Shown here: positions 26,918 through 37,559 of the stretch, one piece after another | Layout: each line of letters begins with the position of its first letter | How positions within the stretch are numbered: position 1 is the stretch's first letter | The notes under the pieces: generated by a model | What the model was told of the DNA's origin: nothing | Database searches by the model: none | Seen by the model: only the letters and a program-made list of their open reading frames with translations | Position numbers and translations under genes: made by a program | Origin: Ruegeria arenilitoris | Lineage (GTDB): Bacteria > Pseudomonadota > Alphaproteobacteria > Rhodobacterales > Rhodobacteraceae | Direction of reading: 5' to 3' | Length of the DNA: 64,000 bases | Assembly (NCBI RefSeq): GCF_013031355.1 | Contig: NZ_WPZO01000005.1 | Location: forward strand, 62,001-126,000

Positions 26918-27876
26918 TGCGTGGCCTCCTTTCCGAATTCAACCGTTCCCGGCTGTTGATCCACTGGCAGAGGTTGCCCGCCGTGATAACGATGCAGAAT
27001 GGACTGAAACAGATCACCGCCCTCCAGCGTGAAATACAAAGCGTTGAGCGGCATGAGAGGGGTTCCCAATTCCGCCTGAACCTCATCCCGATCCGTGCGC
27101 TTGGCCAGTGTTCTGTATGTGTCCTCGGTCAACGGAATGCCGTTGGCGCGGACGCTTTCAACCCATGCATTGAAATCTTCGGGTTGCATGGCCTGCGTCA
27201 GGAACTTCTGTTTGGTGAACCCACGGCCATTATACTGCGTGTTTTCGCCTTGCATCGTCTCAGGCGCGTCCGCCACAAGATGCAGTTTTGTCGTCATGCC
27301 GGGCATGGCGTAAATCTGCCCCGCCAAGGCTGGGATCATGAACGACTGCATGACCGTGTCCGTGGTCAGCGTCATCGCAACCTGCTGTTTGACCGGAATT
27401 CCCAATTCACCAACAGTGGCTATACCCAGATCGGGGTAGATAAACAGCCATTTCCAATCGAGGCCAACGACCTGAACGTTCAGCGCCGGTGTCTCACCGA
27501 AAGCGGCCGAATATGGATCCAACCGGTGCGTCGCTTTCCACAAATAAAAGGACAGCAGCGCTACAATCACCACCGGCACGCCCCACATGACGAATTCCAG
27601 CTTCGCGGAGAAATCCCATTTCGGCCGATAGACCGCCGTACCGCCCTTGCGTCGCCGATACCGCAGGGCAATCAACGGCACCAGAACCAGCACCGGAAGC
27701 ACGGCAATCATGATCAGAACGGTCGCCCGCAACAGATGGGTTTTCTGGACAGCCGCAATTGGGCCCTGAGGGTCCATGAAACTGTCGGCGGCCCACGCCA
27801 TCTGCGCTGATACAGCCACGCTTGCGGCCGATACCAGCACTGCCCATGCCGCAGCTGAAGGTCTGAGTAAGGTCAC
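26914..27876 (-). CDS. cyoA: Cytochrome o ubiquinol oxidase subunit II
   Basis: Subunit II with a signal-like first helix, two membrane helices and a periplasmic cupredoxin domain. The CuA Cys-x3-Cys cluster is absent from the region after S-F-M-I-P-A-L-A-G, which marks a quinol oxidase rather than a cytochrome c oxidase. I chose GTG at 27876 because it gives a signal-peptide N-terminus and 320 residues, close to E. coli CyoA, with AGAGGA upstream. An in-frame ATG at 27957 with GGGGA upstream is also possible. It is the first gene of cyoABCD. Confidence 0.9.
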   Translation of the reverse strand: MTLLRPSAAAWAVLVSAASVAVSAQMAWAADSFMDPQGPIAAVQKTHLLRATVLIMIAVLPVLVLVPLIALRYRRRKGGTAVYRPKWDFSAKLEFVMWGVPVVIVALLSFYLWKATHRLDPYSAAFGETPALNVQVVGLDWKWLFIYPDLGIATVGELGIPVKQQVAMTLTTDTVMQSFMIPALAGQIYAMPGMTTKLHLVADAPETMQGENTQYNGRGFTKQKFLTQAMQPEDFNAWVESVRANGIPLTEDTYRTLAKRTDRDEVQAELGTPLMPLNALYFTLEGGDLFQSILHRYHGGQPLPVDQQPGTVEFGKEATQ

Positions 27877-28059
27877 GCCTGATCGTCCTCTTCTGCCTTC
27901 GTTTCGGCCAACTATCGGCAGAGTCACGAAATTTCTCAAGGTTTTTTCCAAAACCATCGATTGTCCCCGGCGTCACCTGAACAACCAAAGCTTTAGGAGT
28001 GTACAAAACGCCACTAATGCTGCGGTTGACTTGACCCTACAGGCACGCGACACATTCCA

Positions 28060-29298
28060 GTGATGCGTTGGATTGTTCTTGCCCTCAGCCTGTGGTGCCT
28101 TTCGACAAGCGCCTATGCGCAGGATCGCGCTGCAGTTGAGCGGCAATTTCAGGTTTGGTTGAACGAAACGGTCTGGCCACGTGCCAGGGCCAAAGGCGTC
28201 TCACGCAAGACCATGAAGCAGGCCTTTGACGGGGTGACGCTCAATTGGAAACTACCGGATCTTGTACCGCCGGGGCAAAAGGCAGAAACACCCAAACAGC
28301 AAAAACAGGCTGAGTTCGGATCGCCCGGGCGCTATTTCAACGCAGGCTCTGTGCAGGGTGCGACAGCCACAGGGCGGCAGATGGCGCGCCGCCATGCGAC
28401 AACACTGGCGCGGGTCGAGGCCGAAACCGGCGTGCCCGGCCGCATCATTCTCGCAATCTGGGGCCGCGAAAGCGGATATGGGCAAGTCCCCATCCGCCAC
28501 AACGCGTTTCAGGTGCTGGGGACCAAAGGCTTCATGAGCACCCGCTCGGACTATTTCACCGAGGAACTGATCGCCGCTTTGCAAATCGCCGAGGCCAGGC
28601 ACGCCCCGTCCGGCACGTTAAAAAGCAGCTGGGCCGGTGCGTTGGGCCAACCGCAATTCATGCCCTCGAACTTTCTGACTTATGCGGCGGACGGCAATGG
28701 TGATGGGCGATCCGATATCTGGGTCTCACCCGAGGATACAATCGCGTCGATCGGGAATTTTCTGTCCCAACATGGTTGGATCGCCGGGCGCGACTGGGGC
28801 TTTGAAGTGACCGTCCCGCCCTCGGTTTCCTGTGCCTTGGAAGGACCGGATCAGGGCAAGCCCATTCGGGACTGGGTGGCGATGGGCGTAACCCGAGTGT
28901 CGGGCAAACCGTTCCCGAAACATGAACTGCCGGGCGAAGGCTTTCTGATGATGCCCGCAGGGCGCAATGGCCCAGCCTTCATCGTCACACCGAATTTCTA
29001 CGTCCTGAAGGACTACAACAAAAGCGATCTCTACGCCCTGTTCGTCGGCCATGTCGGAGACCGCATTCAGTATGGCGTCGGAGATTTCAGCGCCCGCTGG
29101 GGCAAGGTCGGCAGTCTGTACCGGTCTGATGTGGCCGCCATGCAGAGGGCTTTGGAACGCCAGGGCCATGATGTCGGCGGCGCGGACGGGTTGCCCGGAT
29201 TCAAAACCCGCCGCTCGATCGGGCGCTGGCAACAGGCCACGGGCCGCACCCCGACCTGTTTCCCCGAAGCCAGCATGAAATCCACCCTGAACCAATAG
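28060..29298 (+). CDS. Lytic murein transglycosylase (MltB-type) with peptidoglycan-binding domain
   Basis: A 412-residue secreted enzyme: signal peptide ending in A-Y-A-Q (about 21 residues), an SLT_2/MltB domain with catalytic Glu at about residue 137 (I-W-G-R-E-S-G-Y-G) and the S-W-A-G-A-L-G-Q-P-Q-F-M-P-S block, then a C-terminal peptidoglycan-binding domain (A-M-Q-R-A-L-E near 360). It cleaves peptidoglycan glycan strands. The start is GTG at 28060 or the adjacent ATG at 28063. It diverges from cyoA. Confidence 0.92.
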   Translation: MMRWIVLALSLWCLSTSAYAQDRAAVERQFQVWLNETVWPRARAKGVSRKTMKQAFDGVTLNWKLPDLVPPGQKAETPKQQKQAEFGSPGRYFNAGSVQGATATGRQMARRHATTLARVEAETGVPGRIILAIWGRESGYGQVPIRHNAFQVLGTKGFMSTRSDYFTEELIAALQIAEARHAPSGTLKSSWAGALGQPQFMPSNFLTYAADGNGDGRSDIWVSPEDTIASIGNFLSQHGWIAGRDWGFEVTVPPSVSCALEGPDQGKPIRDWVAMGVTRVSGKPFPKHELPGEGFLMMPAGRNGPAFIVTPNFYVLKDYNKSDLYALFVGHVGDRIQYGVGDFSARWGKVGSLYRSDVAAMQRALERQGHDVGGADGLPGFKTRRSIGRWQQATGRTPTCFPEASMKSTLNQ

Positions 29299-29699
29299 CG
29301 ATTCGCACGGTCCCTTACGTCACTTCGTCGGCAAAACCCCGTCCTTTGGGCAAAGCACAAATCGAGACCTTCACGAAAGTGTTAAGAACCGCTGGAGTTT
29401 CCTCATTATATTTCGGAACCACCCCGGGTTTCATTCACAATCCACCTATAGTTGCCTATTTTTCAGGCAAAGGCTTTATCCTTTTTTGAAATAGTGCCAC
29501 CTTCGGCGCCAGTGAAAGGCGACTTTCGCAACCACGTTCCCGACTGCAAACCGAAAGACTGCGACGCGGTGTTCATTGCGATCTGAAAAAGCAAAATTCG
29601 AACGGGTCCCGGTCTCGACCAGAGTCGGACAAACAAGGTGGCCAGCAGCCATCCTGAATGGATGCGCGCGCCTTGCCTCTAAAAAATGGGAGTAGAAAA
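29299..29699. other. 401-bp intergenic region before the oligopeptide operon
   Basis: No gene or named motif recognised. It is less GC-rich than its surroundings and should hold the promoter and leader of the peptide ABC operon. A GGGAG ribosome site at 29688-29692 precedes the oppA start. Confidence 0.4.
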
Positions 29700-31328
29700 A
29701 TGAACAAGTATATTCGTACATCTCTGGCCGGGCTGTTGACCTCGACCATGATTACCGGCGCGGCCTTTGCCGCAGGGACCCATCCTGAAACCGGCGAGGC
29801 GCTGGCGGACGATCAGACCTTCATCTATCGCCTTCTGGACGAAACCACGTCCTTTGACCCTCAGGTCGTTGAAGACGTCGACGGCTCGGATATCGTCCGG
29901 GACCTGTTCGAAGGCCTGATGAACCAGGACGAAGACGGTAATCTGGTTCCCGGTGTTGCCACCGGCTATACCACAAACGACACCAAAGACGTTTATACCT
30001 TTACCCTCCGCGACAACGCCAAGTGGTCGAACGGCGACCCGGTGACGGCAAATGACTTTGTCTTCGCGTGGAAACGGGCCGTCGATCCTGCCCTGTCCTC
30101 GCCCTATGCCTGGTTCATGGAGCTGATGTCGATCGAGAATGCGTCTGAGATCATCGCAGGTGAAAAACCCGTCGATGAACTGGGCGTCACCGCGATCGAC
30201 GACCACACGCTTGAAGTCAAGCTGAGCGCACCGCTGCCCTATTTCGCGCAGATGACCACTCATACCACCACCTTCCCTGCCCCGCAGAAAGTCATTGAAG
30301 AGCTTGGCAGCGAATGGACCAAACCCGGAAACATCGTCTCGAACGGCGCCTACGTGCTGACCGAACACCTGCCGCAGGAACGTTCGACCCGTGAGCGCAA
30401 CGAGATGTACTGGGACAATGAAAACACGATCCTCGACAAGGTCGTTGCGCTAGTCATCAACGACGAGAACGTCGCCCTGACCCGTTATCTGGCTGGTGAG
30501 CTGGACCGCACCGATATCCCGGCAGGTCAGTTCCCGCGTTTGAAAAAAGAACACCCGGAAGAAGCCGTAAGCTATCCGCGTCTGTGTAACTACTATTACA
30601 CTTTCAACCTGTCCGAAGGTGGCCCCGAAGCGTTCAAAGATCCGAACGTACGTCAGGCGCTGTCCCTGGCCGTGGATCGCAAGATCATCACCGAAAACGT
30701 CATGGCAGGCGGCCAACCACAGGCCTACACCTTCGCGCCTGAAGCCACCGCCGGGTTTACCGTACCCGAAGTCGAGATGGCCTCGATGTCTCAGCAGGAA
30801 CGGGATGAGCTGGCCAAGGAACTGCTGGCAGAAGCAGGCTATGGCCCCGACAACCCGCTGAGCTTTGAAATGGTGTACAACACATCCGAAGCGCACAAGA
30901 AAGTGGCTGTCGCGCTAAGCCAGATGTGGAAACAGAAGTTGGGCGTAAACGCCAACCTTGCGAACATGGAATGGAAAGTGTTCCTGGAAGAGCGCGGCAA
31001 CCAGAACTTCGATCTGGCCCGTGGCGCATGGTGTGGCGACTACAACGAAGCCTCGACCTTCCTGGACCTGCTGCAATCGCAGTCCGGCTATAACGACGGC
31101 AAGTACAACAATGCACGTGTCGACGAATTGCTGGCCGAAGCGAAAACCTCGGACGACCCGGCTCCGCTGTACACCGAAGTGGAACGGATCATCGCGCAAG
31201 AGACCCCGGTTATCCCGATCTACCACTATGCTGGCGTCTTCATGATCGACAGTGATCTCGGAAACTGGCCGATCAACAACGTAGAGCAGAACTGGTATTC
31301 CAAGAACCTCTACAAACGCGCCGAATAA
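29700..31328 (+). CDS. oppA: Oligopeptide ABC transporter substrate-binding protein
   Basis: A periplasmic family 5 solute-binding protein of 542 residues. The ATG at 29700 gives a good signal peptide (basic N-K-Y-I-R, hydrophobic core, A-F-A-A cleavage near residue 24). The mature part begins T-F-I-Y-R-L-L-D-E-T and shows the SBP_bac_5 pattern: a D-L-F-E-G-L-M block, W-S-N-G-D-P-V-T-A-N-D-F-V-F-A-W-K-R near 110 and W-C-G-D-Y-N-E-A near 445. It resembles E. coli OppA, so oligopeptides are the likely ligand. It is the first gene of oppABC(DF). Confidence 0.93.
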   Translation: MNKYIRTSLAGLLTSTMITGAAFAAGTHPETGEALADDQTFIYRLLDETTSFDPQVVEDVDGSDIVRDLFEGLMNQDEDGNLVPGVATGYTTNDTKDVYTFTLRDNAKWSNGDPVTANDFVFAWKRAVDPALSSPYAWFMELMSIENASEIIAGEKPVDELGVTAIDDHTLEVKLSAPLPYFAQMTTHTTTFPAPQKVIEELGSEWTKPGNIVSNGAYVLTEHLPQERSTRERNEMYWDNENTILDKVVALVINDENVALTRYLAGELDRTDIPAGQFPRLKKEHPEEAVSYPRLCNYYYTFNLSEGGPEAFKDPNVRQALSLAVDRKIITENVMAGGQPQAYTFAPEATAGFTVPEVEMASMSQQERDELAKELLAEAGYGPDNPLSFEMVYNTSEAHKKVAVALSQMWKQKLGVNANLANMEWKVFLEERGNQNFDLARGAWCGDYNEASTFLDLLQSQSGYNDGKYNNARVDELLAEAKTSDDPAPLYTEVERIIAQETPVIPIYHYAGVFMIDSDLGNWPINNVEQNWYSKNLYKRAE

Positions 31329-31347
31329 TCATCCTGAAAACACGCTT

Positions 31348-31372
31348 TGCCCCGAAAACCACTTTCGGGGCA
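31348..31372 (+). terminator. Intercistronic stem-loop between oppA and oppB
   Basis: Perfect 10-bp arms TGCCCCGAAA and TTTCGGGGCA with a 5-base loop and no T-run. Such hairpins after binding-protein genes often protect the upstream mRNA or partly attenuate, giving more binding protein than permease. Confidence 0.65.
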
Positions 31373-31394
31373 GAGCCAATAACGGGGGCATGAA

Positions 31395-32318
<924 letters not shown>

Positions 32319-32328
32319 GGGTCTGGCA

Positions 32329-33258
32329 ATGCTTGGAAAATCACAAAAAGCCGCCCAACTGGCCGAAGATGTCACCGACTACACGGTCATTCAGGGGCGC
32401 TCGCTCTGGCAGGACGCGCGGATGCGCTTTGTCCGCAACAAGGCCGCGATGGCCAGCGTATTCATTCTGGTGCTGATCGTTCTGTTCACGATCGTCGGCC
32501 CATATTTCGCCGTGTGGAACAACGAGGAAATAGACTGGAACGTCATGGGTGACGTTAGCGGCATGGGGATGCCGTCCGTTGAGACCGGGCACTATTTCGG
32601 TGTCGATGATCTGGGGCGCGACCTCTACAGCCGTGTCATTCAGGCAACGACCACGTCGTTGCTGGTGGGTCTGATCGGGGCGGCAACCGCGCTGATCGTA
32701 GGCACCTTCTACGGTATCGCGGCAGGGTATATCGGCGGTCGTACCGACAGCGTGATGATGCGCTTTGTCGATATCCTGCTGGCCATCCCGGCCACACTTA
32801 TCATCATCCTGTTGCTGGTGGTCGCGGGGCGCTCGTTCTTCATGCTGTTCATCGCTCTGGGTGCGGTCGGCTGGCTAACGATGGCGCGGATCGTTCGAGG
32901 GCAGACTCTGACCTTGAAAAACCGCGAGTTCATCGAAGCCGCACGCGCCGCCGGTGTCAGCGAATTTACCATCATGTATCGCCATATCCTGCCCAACCTG
33001 CTGGGCGTAGTGATCGTCTATGCCTCGCTGCTGGTGCCCGAGATGATCCTGACGGAAAGCTTCATCTCGTTCCTTGGACTGGGCATTTCGGAACCCTATA
33101 CCTCGTTGGGTCGTCTGATCGCCGAAGGTGCAGGCACGATGGGTTATGGCACCCTGTGGCAGCTGATGTTCCCCCTGACATTCTACGTCGCCATCATCAT
33201 CACGATGTTCTTCATCGGGGATGGTCTGCGTGACGCTCTGGACCCGAAGGATCGCTGA
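32329..33258 (+). CDS. oppC: Oligopeptide ABC transporter permease OppC
   Basis: A 309-residue permease. The N-terminal cytosolic segment contains the [16 protein letters not shown] block of OppC proteins; six helices follow, with the EAA loop E-A-A-R-A-A-G-V-S near residue 205. I chose ATG 32329 over a longer in-frame ORF from 32287 because that extension overlaps oppB. The ATPase gene starts one base after its stop. Confidence 0.93.
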   Translation: MLGKSQKAAQLAEDVTDYTVIQGRSLWQDARMRFVRNKAAMASVFILVLIVLFTIVGPYFAVWNNEEIDWNVMGDVSGMGMPSVETGHYFGVDDLGRDLYSRVIQATTTSLLVGLIGAATALIVGTFYGIAAGYIGGRTDSVMMRFVDILLAIPATLIIILLLVVAGRSFFMLFIALGAVGWLTMARIVRGQTLTLKNREFIEAARAAGVSEFTIMYRHILPNLLGVVIVYASLLVPEMILTESFISFLGLGISEPYTSLGRLIAEGAGTMGYGTLWQLMFPLTFYVAIIITMFFIGDGLRDALDPKDR

Positions 33259-33259
33259 T

Positions 33260-35065
33260 ATGAGCCTGTTTTCTGTTAAAGACCTGAGCGTCCAGTTCGA
33301 TACCCCCGACGGCGTGGTCGAGGCCGTCAAAGGCATCAGTTTCGACATCAACCCGGGCGAATGCCTTGGCATCGTCGGCGAGAGCGGGTCGGGCAAAAGC
33401 CAGACCTTCATGGCCGCGATGGGATTGTTGCCACCCGCCGGTCGGGCCTTGGGATCCGCCACTCTGAACGGCAAGGAAATCCTGAACCTGCCCATCAACA
33501 AGCTGAACAAGATTCGCGGCGACGACGTCGGCATGATCTTCCAGGACCCGCTAACCGCCCTGACCCCGCATCTGCGGGTCGGCCAGCAAATGCGCGAGGT
33601 CCTGCAGGTGCATGAAGGGCTGCAGGGCTCGGCCGCGCGGGCGCGCTGTCTGGAATGGCTGGATCGGGTCCGCATACCCGAAGCAAAGCGGCGGCTGAAC
33701 CAATACCCGCACGAGCTGTCGGGCGGGATGCGCCAGCGCGTCATGATCGCCATGTCGATGCTGTGTAATCCCAAGCTATTGATCGCGGATGAGCCGACAA
33801 CAGCGCTGGATGTGACAGTTCAGGCCGACATTCTGGACTTGATGGTGCGTCTGCAGAAGGACGAAGGCACGGCGATTGCCCTGATCACCCATGACATGGG
33901 CGTGGTTGCCCGGATGTGCGACCGCATTCAGGTCATGCGTCTGGGTCAGTTTGTCGAAGCCGGGGACACGCGCGAAATCTTCCGTTCACCGCAGCATGAC
34001 TACACCCGGACATTGCTGGACGCGATGCCCCGCATTGACGCCGGCGACGCGCCCAAGGCGCTGGACAATATCGATGAGCCGCTTCTCAAAGTCGATGACG
34101 TCAAGGTGCACTTCCCGATCCACGTCTCAGGCGGACTGTTCGGGCGCAAGGTGCCGCTGAAGGCCGTCGACGGCGTTAGCTTTGACATCCGCAAAGGGGA
34201 AACGTTGGGCGTAGTGGGTGAGTCCGGCTGCGGCAAGTCCACTTTGGCGCGGGCGGTTCTGCAACTGATCGAACCCAGCGCGGGCAATGTCAGCTGGCTG
34301 GGCCACCCCATCGTCGGGCTGAAACGGGCCGAGCTGAACAAGTACCGCAAGGACCTGCAGATCGTGTTCCAGGATCCGCTGGCCAGCCTAGATCCGCGGA
34401 TGACGATCTCGGCCTCGATTGCCGAGCCGTTGAAGACCTATCGCCCCGATCTGACCGATCGCGAACGCAAGGATATGGTCGCGCAGATGATGGAGCGGGT
34501 CGGCCTGAAGGCCAACATGATCAACCGCTATCCGCACGAGCTGTCCGGCGGCCAGAACCAGCGCGTCGGCATCGCACGCGCGATGATCAACAAACCCAAG
34601 TTGATCATCTGCGATGAGGCGGTCTCGGCCCTTGATGTGTCCATTCAGGCGCAGATCGTCGAATTGTTGCGCGAGTTGCAGCAAGAGTTCGGGCTGTCGA
34701 TGATCTTCATCAGCCACGACCTGTCGGTGGTGCGCGCAGTGTCGAACCGGATCATGGTTTTGTATCTGGGCCGGATCGTTGAGCTGGGCGACGGAGAGGT
34801 GATCTGTTCCGATCCGATCCACCCCTACACGAAGTCCCTGATCTCGGCGGTTCCGATCCCGGACCCGGATGTCGAACGGACCCGCCAGCGGTTGAAACTG
34901 CCGGGTGAGCTACCCTCGCCCATGGACCCGAAAGCTGCGCTTCGGTTCCTGCCCAGCCGGTTGGCCGCGGGGGAAAACAACTATGTTCCGCAGCTTACCG
35001 AAGTGAGACCCGATCATTTCGTGGCCGAACATGACCCGCTGGAGGCCATCATGAACCCGGGCTGA
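33260..35065 (+). CDS. Fused oligopeptide ABC transporter ATP-binding protein (OppD-OppF)
   Basis: A 601-residue tandem ATPase. The first module has Walker A G-E-S-G-S-G-K-S near 40, signature L-S-G-G-M-R-Q-R and Walker B L-L-I-A-D-E-P-T. The second has Walker A G-E-S-G-C-G-K-S near 320, signature L-S-G-G-Q-N-Q-R and Walker B L-I-I-C-D-E-A-V. Each has the C-terminal oligopeptide extension ([11 protein letters not shown] and [10 protein letters not shown]). OppD and OppF are separate proteins in E. coli, so one polypeptide supplies both sites here. The start is ATG 33260, one base after oppC. Confidence 0.93.
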   Translation: MSLFSVKDLSVQFDTPDGVVEAVKGISFDINPGECLGIVGESGSGKSQTFMAAMGLLPPAGRALGSATLNGKEILNLPINKLNKIRGDDVGMIFQDPLTALTPHLRVGQQMREVLQVHEGLQGSAARARCLEWLDRVRIPEAKRRLNQYPHELSGGMRQRVMIAMSMLCNPKLLIADEPTTALDVTVQADILDLMVRLQKDEGTAIALITHDMGVVARMCDRIQVMRLGQFVEAGDTREIFRSPQHDYTRTLLDAMPRIDAGDAPKALDNIDEPLLKVDDVKVHFPIHVSGGLFGRKVPLKAVDGVSFDIRKGETLGVVGESGCGKSTLARAVLQLIEPSAGNVSWLGHPIVGLKRAELNKYRKDLQIVFQDPLASLDPRMTISASIAEPLKTYRPDLTDRERKDMVAQMMERVGLKANMINRYPHELSGGQNQRVGIARAMINKPKLIICDEAVSALDVSIQAQIVELLRELQQEFGLSMIFISHDLSVVRAVSNRIMVLYLGRIVELGDGEVICSDPIHPYTKSLISAVPIPDPDVERTRQRLKLPGELPSPMDPKAALRFLPSRLAAGENNYVPQLTEVRPDHFVAEHDPLEAIMNPG

Positions 35066-35072
35066 CGCCCCT

Positions 35073-35102
35073 GCCCCGAAGCCCTTTACCCGGCTTCGGG
35101 GC
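35073..35102 (+). terminator. Hairpin at the end of the opp operon
   Basis: Perfect 11-bp arms GCCCCGAAGCC and GGCTTCGGGGC with an 8-base loop, 8 bases after the last stop. No U-tract follows, so termination may be partial or the stem may stabilise the mRNA end. The remaining 268 bases before galU show no recognised feature. Confidence 0.6.
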
Positions 35103-35370
35103 AAATCGCTGTAACACGTCCGACCGGCCACTTCTGCACTGCCTCAGCAGACACTGTTCGGATGCCTCATTTCGCCGCAGAGGACGCAGAAACCCGCGAT
35201 GTTTCAGCGGCTGTAGGTCGATCGTTTTGACTTATACCCCACTGGGTGGCACCATCTTGGGAATTCGCGGTCTGTTTACCCGTTGACGTTGAATGTTCGG
35301 GCCACAGGTCCTAAGAGGTCTGCGTAGTAAACACACTGTCAGACATTGTTTTAGTAGCTTGAGAGGTCAA

Positions 35371-36264
35371 ATGGCACGTAAGGTCACAAAGGCGATCTTC
35401 CCCGTCGCAGGACTCGGCACCCGATTCCTGCCGGCGACAAAGTCGGTTCCGAAAGAGATCATGACTTTGGTTGATCGCCCGCTGGTACAATATGCCATCG
35501 ACGAGGCGCGCGCCGCCGGTATCACCGAATTCATCTTTGTAACGTCACGCGGCAAATCTGCTCTGGAGGACTATTTTGACCACAACCTGGTTCTCGAGCA
35601 GGAATTGAAAGCCAAGGGCAAGGATCAGCTGCTGGAAACCCTGAGCGCGACCAATATGGAAAGCGGTGCAATCGCCTATATCCGCCAGCACAAAGCGCTG
35701 GGTCTGGGTCACGCGGTCTGGTGTGCCCGCCGTCTGATCGGCGATGAACCCTTTGCCGTGATGCTGCCCGATGACGTGATCGCTGGCGACAAACCCTGCC
35801 TGAAGCAGATGGTCGAAGCCTATGAGGAAACCGGCGGCAACATGGTTGCGGCCATGGAAGTTCCGGCCGACAAAACCAGCGCGTACGGCGTTTTGGATGT
35901 GGGTGAAAATATCGGCTCGGTCGTCCGTGCGCGCGGTATGGTCGAAAAACCGAAACCCGAGGAGGCACCGTCGAATCTGGCGGTCATTGGGCGTTACATT
36001 CTGGGCCCGTCGGTTCTGTACAACCTGAACCAGATGAAAAAGGGCAGCGGTGGAGAAATCCAGCTGACTGATGCGATTGCCGAGGATATCGGGAACGGTG
36101 TGCCGGTCTTTGGCTACAAGTTCAAAGGGCAGCGTTTTGACTGCGGGTCCAAGTCCGGCTTCCTGCAGGCCACGGTTGCCTTTGCACTGGCCCGCGACGA
36201 CCTGCGCGAAGACCTGAGCCAGTATCTGCACGACATCGTCGCCACAGGTCAGGCTGCGCAGTAA
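35371..36264 (+). CDS. galU: UTP-glucose-1-phosphate uridylyltransferase
   Basis: A 297-residue nucleotidyltransferase making UDP-glucose. The N-terminal G-L-G-T-R-F-L-P-A-T-K-S loop binds the nucleotide; K-E-I-M-T-L-V-D-R-P and L-P-D-D-V-I carry the substrate and metal site residues, and V-E-K-P is present near residue 192. The ATG at 35371 has GAGAGG upstream. It feeds polysaccharide synthesis together with the nearby fcl and gmd. Confidence 0.95.
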   Translation: MARKVTKAIFPVAGLGTRFLPATKSVPKEIMTLVDRPLVQYAIDEARAAGITEFIFVTSRGKSALEDYFDHNLVLEQELKAKGKDQLLETLSATNMESGAIAYIRQHKALGLGHAVWCARRLIGDEPFAVMLPDDVIAGDKPCLKQMVEAYEETGGNMVAAMEVPADKTSAYGVLDVGENIGSVVRARGMVEKPKPEEAPSNLAVIGRYILGPSVLYNLNQMKKGSGGEIQLTDAIAEDIGNGVPVFGYKFKGQRFDCGSKSGFLQATVAFALARDDLREDLSQYLHDIVATGQAAQ

Positions 36265-36295
36265 CGAACCGCCTTTAAACAGGTTCAAGAATTCC

Positions 36296-36325
36296 AGCCG
36301 GGGTGTTCTGCACCCCGGCTTTTTT
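36296..36325 (+). terminator. Rho-independent terminator after galU
   Basis: 10-bp arms AGCCGGGGTG and CACCCCGGCT, a 5-base loop and a run of T; a textbook intrinsic terminator 32 bases past the galU stop. Confidence 0.92.
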
Positions 36326-36449
36326 GTGCGCCTGCAAAAGTTAGCAAGTGGTTTTTCGGGCGTCCGGCCCGGTCAGACAGGATTCATGCACCACACGGCA
36401 ATGTGGCGCGCAATTCAATTGTCGGACCGACAGCCTCAGGAGGACGCCC

Positions 36450-37526
36450 GTGTCACAGAACTCACCTCGCTTAAACCTGCCATTTTTACAGCCGTCGCAG
36501 GCGCAAAAACACGTCACCCATAACGAAGCGCTGCGGCAGCTGGACCTGATCACGCAACTGAGTGTGGCCACGACAAACGCCTCGACCCCGCCCGCCGTCC
36601 CGGACCAGGGAGAGGTCCACGCGTTGGGCCCATCACCCACGGGGGATTGGACCGGGCAAGCCGGGAAGCTGGCCGCGTGGCTGGACAATGCTTGGCATTT
36701 CGTGACGCCCGGCATGGGCTGGCGCGCGTGGGATGAGAGCGCCGGGCAAATAGTAATCTGGGATGGCAGCGCCTGGATCAATCCTCCGGTCGCGACGCAA
36801 AACTTGGACGGTGTGGGTATCGCCACCGGGTATAACAGCACAAACCGTCTTTCGGTGCGGTCTCCGGCGACGCTTCTCAGTCATGATGGCGGCGGGCATC
36901 AGTTGAAGATCAACAAGGCCAACGCAGGCGACACCGCGTCCCTGTTGTTTCAATCCAACTGGACCGGCCATGCCGAGATGGGCTTGTCCGGCGACACCGG
37001 CTTTGCCATCAAAGTCTCGCCCGATGGCAGCAGCTGGACCGACGCGCTGAGTTTCGATCCAGCGACCGGAGCCGCCAGCGGCGCGGCTGTTCAGACCAGC
37101 GCGGATGACACCACCGCTGGTCGGCTGATGCGGGCGGACTTCGGCTATGGCCCGGGCAACCTGCTGGGTGTCGTGGCGCAGAGCGGTGGCAGTCCGACCG
37201 GGGGCGTCATCGAACGCGGTTCAAACGCAAATGGCGATTATGTGCGCTTTGCCGATGGTACCCAGATCTGCGCCGTCTCGCTGACGGCCATGGACTGTAC
37301 GAATACAGAAGGTGCTTTGTTTGCAAGCAATGCGGTGGTTTGGGATTTCCCGGTGGCTTTTGCGGTGGGCTCAACCGTTGCGGTGTCCGGTAGCGGAGGC
37401 GCTACCACCCGTTTCATGGGGCTCGATGCACCGACTGACACTCAGGTACAGTTCAAGGTTCTGTCCACCGCGATTGATGCGACGGCGCTGGCACCAACGG
37501 CCACTGCAATTGGCCGCTGGTTCTGA
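36450..37526 (+). CDS. DUF2793 domain protein, phage tail-fibre-like
   Basis: A 358-residue protein. Its N-terminus (L-N-L-P-F-L-Q-P-S-Q-A-Q-K-H-V-T-H-N-E-A-L) is the DUF2793 signature found in phage and gene-transfer-agent tail-region proteins of Rhodobacterales. The C-terminal 200 residues are Gly/Ser/Thr/Ala-rich, as in fibre or receptor-binding domains, and contain no predicted enzyme motif. GTG at 36450 is preceded by AGGAGG. There are no other phage genes nearby, so it is an isolated domesticated or stray tail gene between galU and the fucose genes. Confidence 0.8.
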   Translation: MSQNSPRLNLPFLQPSQAQKHVTHNEALRQLDLITQLSVATTNASTPPAVPDQGEVHALGPSPTGDWTGQAGKLAAWLDNAWHFVTPGMGWRAWDESAGQIVIWDGSAWINPPVATQNLDGVGIATGYNSTNRLSVRSPATLLSHDGGGHQLKINKANAGDTASLLFQSNWTGHAEMGLSGDTGFAIKVSPDGSSWTDALSFDPATGAASGAAVQTSADDTTAGRLMRADFGYGPGNLLGVVAQSGGSPTGGVIERGSNANGDYVRFADGTQICAVSLTAMDCTNTEGALFASNAVVWDFPVAFAVGSTVAVSGSGGATTRFMGLDAPTDTQVQFKVLSTAIDATALAPTATAIGRWF

Positions 37527-37535
37527 TCTCGAATT

Positions 37536-37559
37536 GCCCGGGCCCACGCCCGGGCTTTT
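37536..37559 (+). terminator. Terminator between the DUF2793 gene and fcl
   Basis: GCCCGGG / CCCGGGC stem with a 6-base loop and a TTTT tail on the plus strand, in the gap between convergent genes. The tail overlaps the fcl stop codon. Confidence 0.8.
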
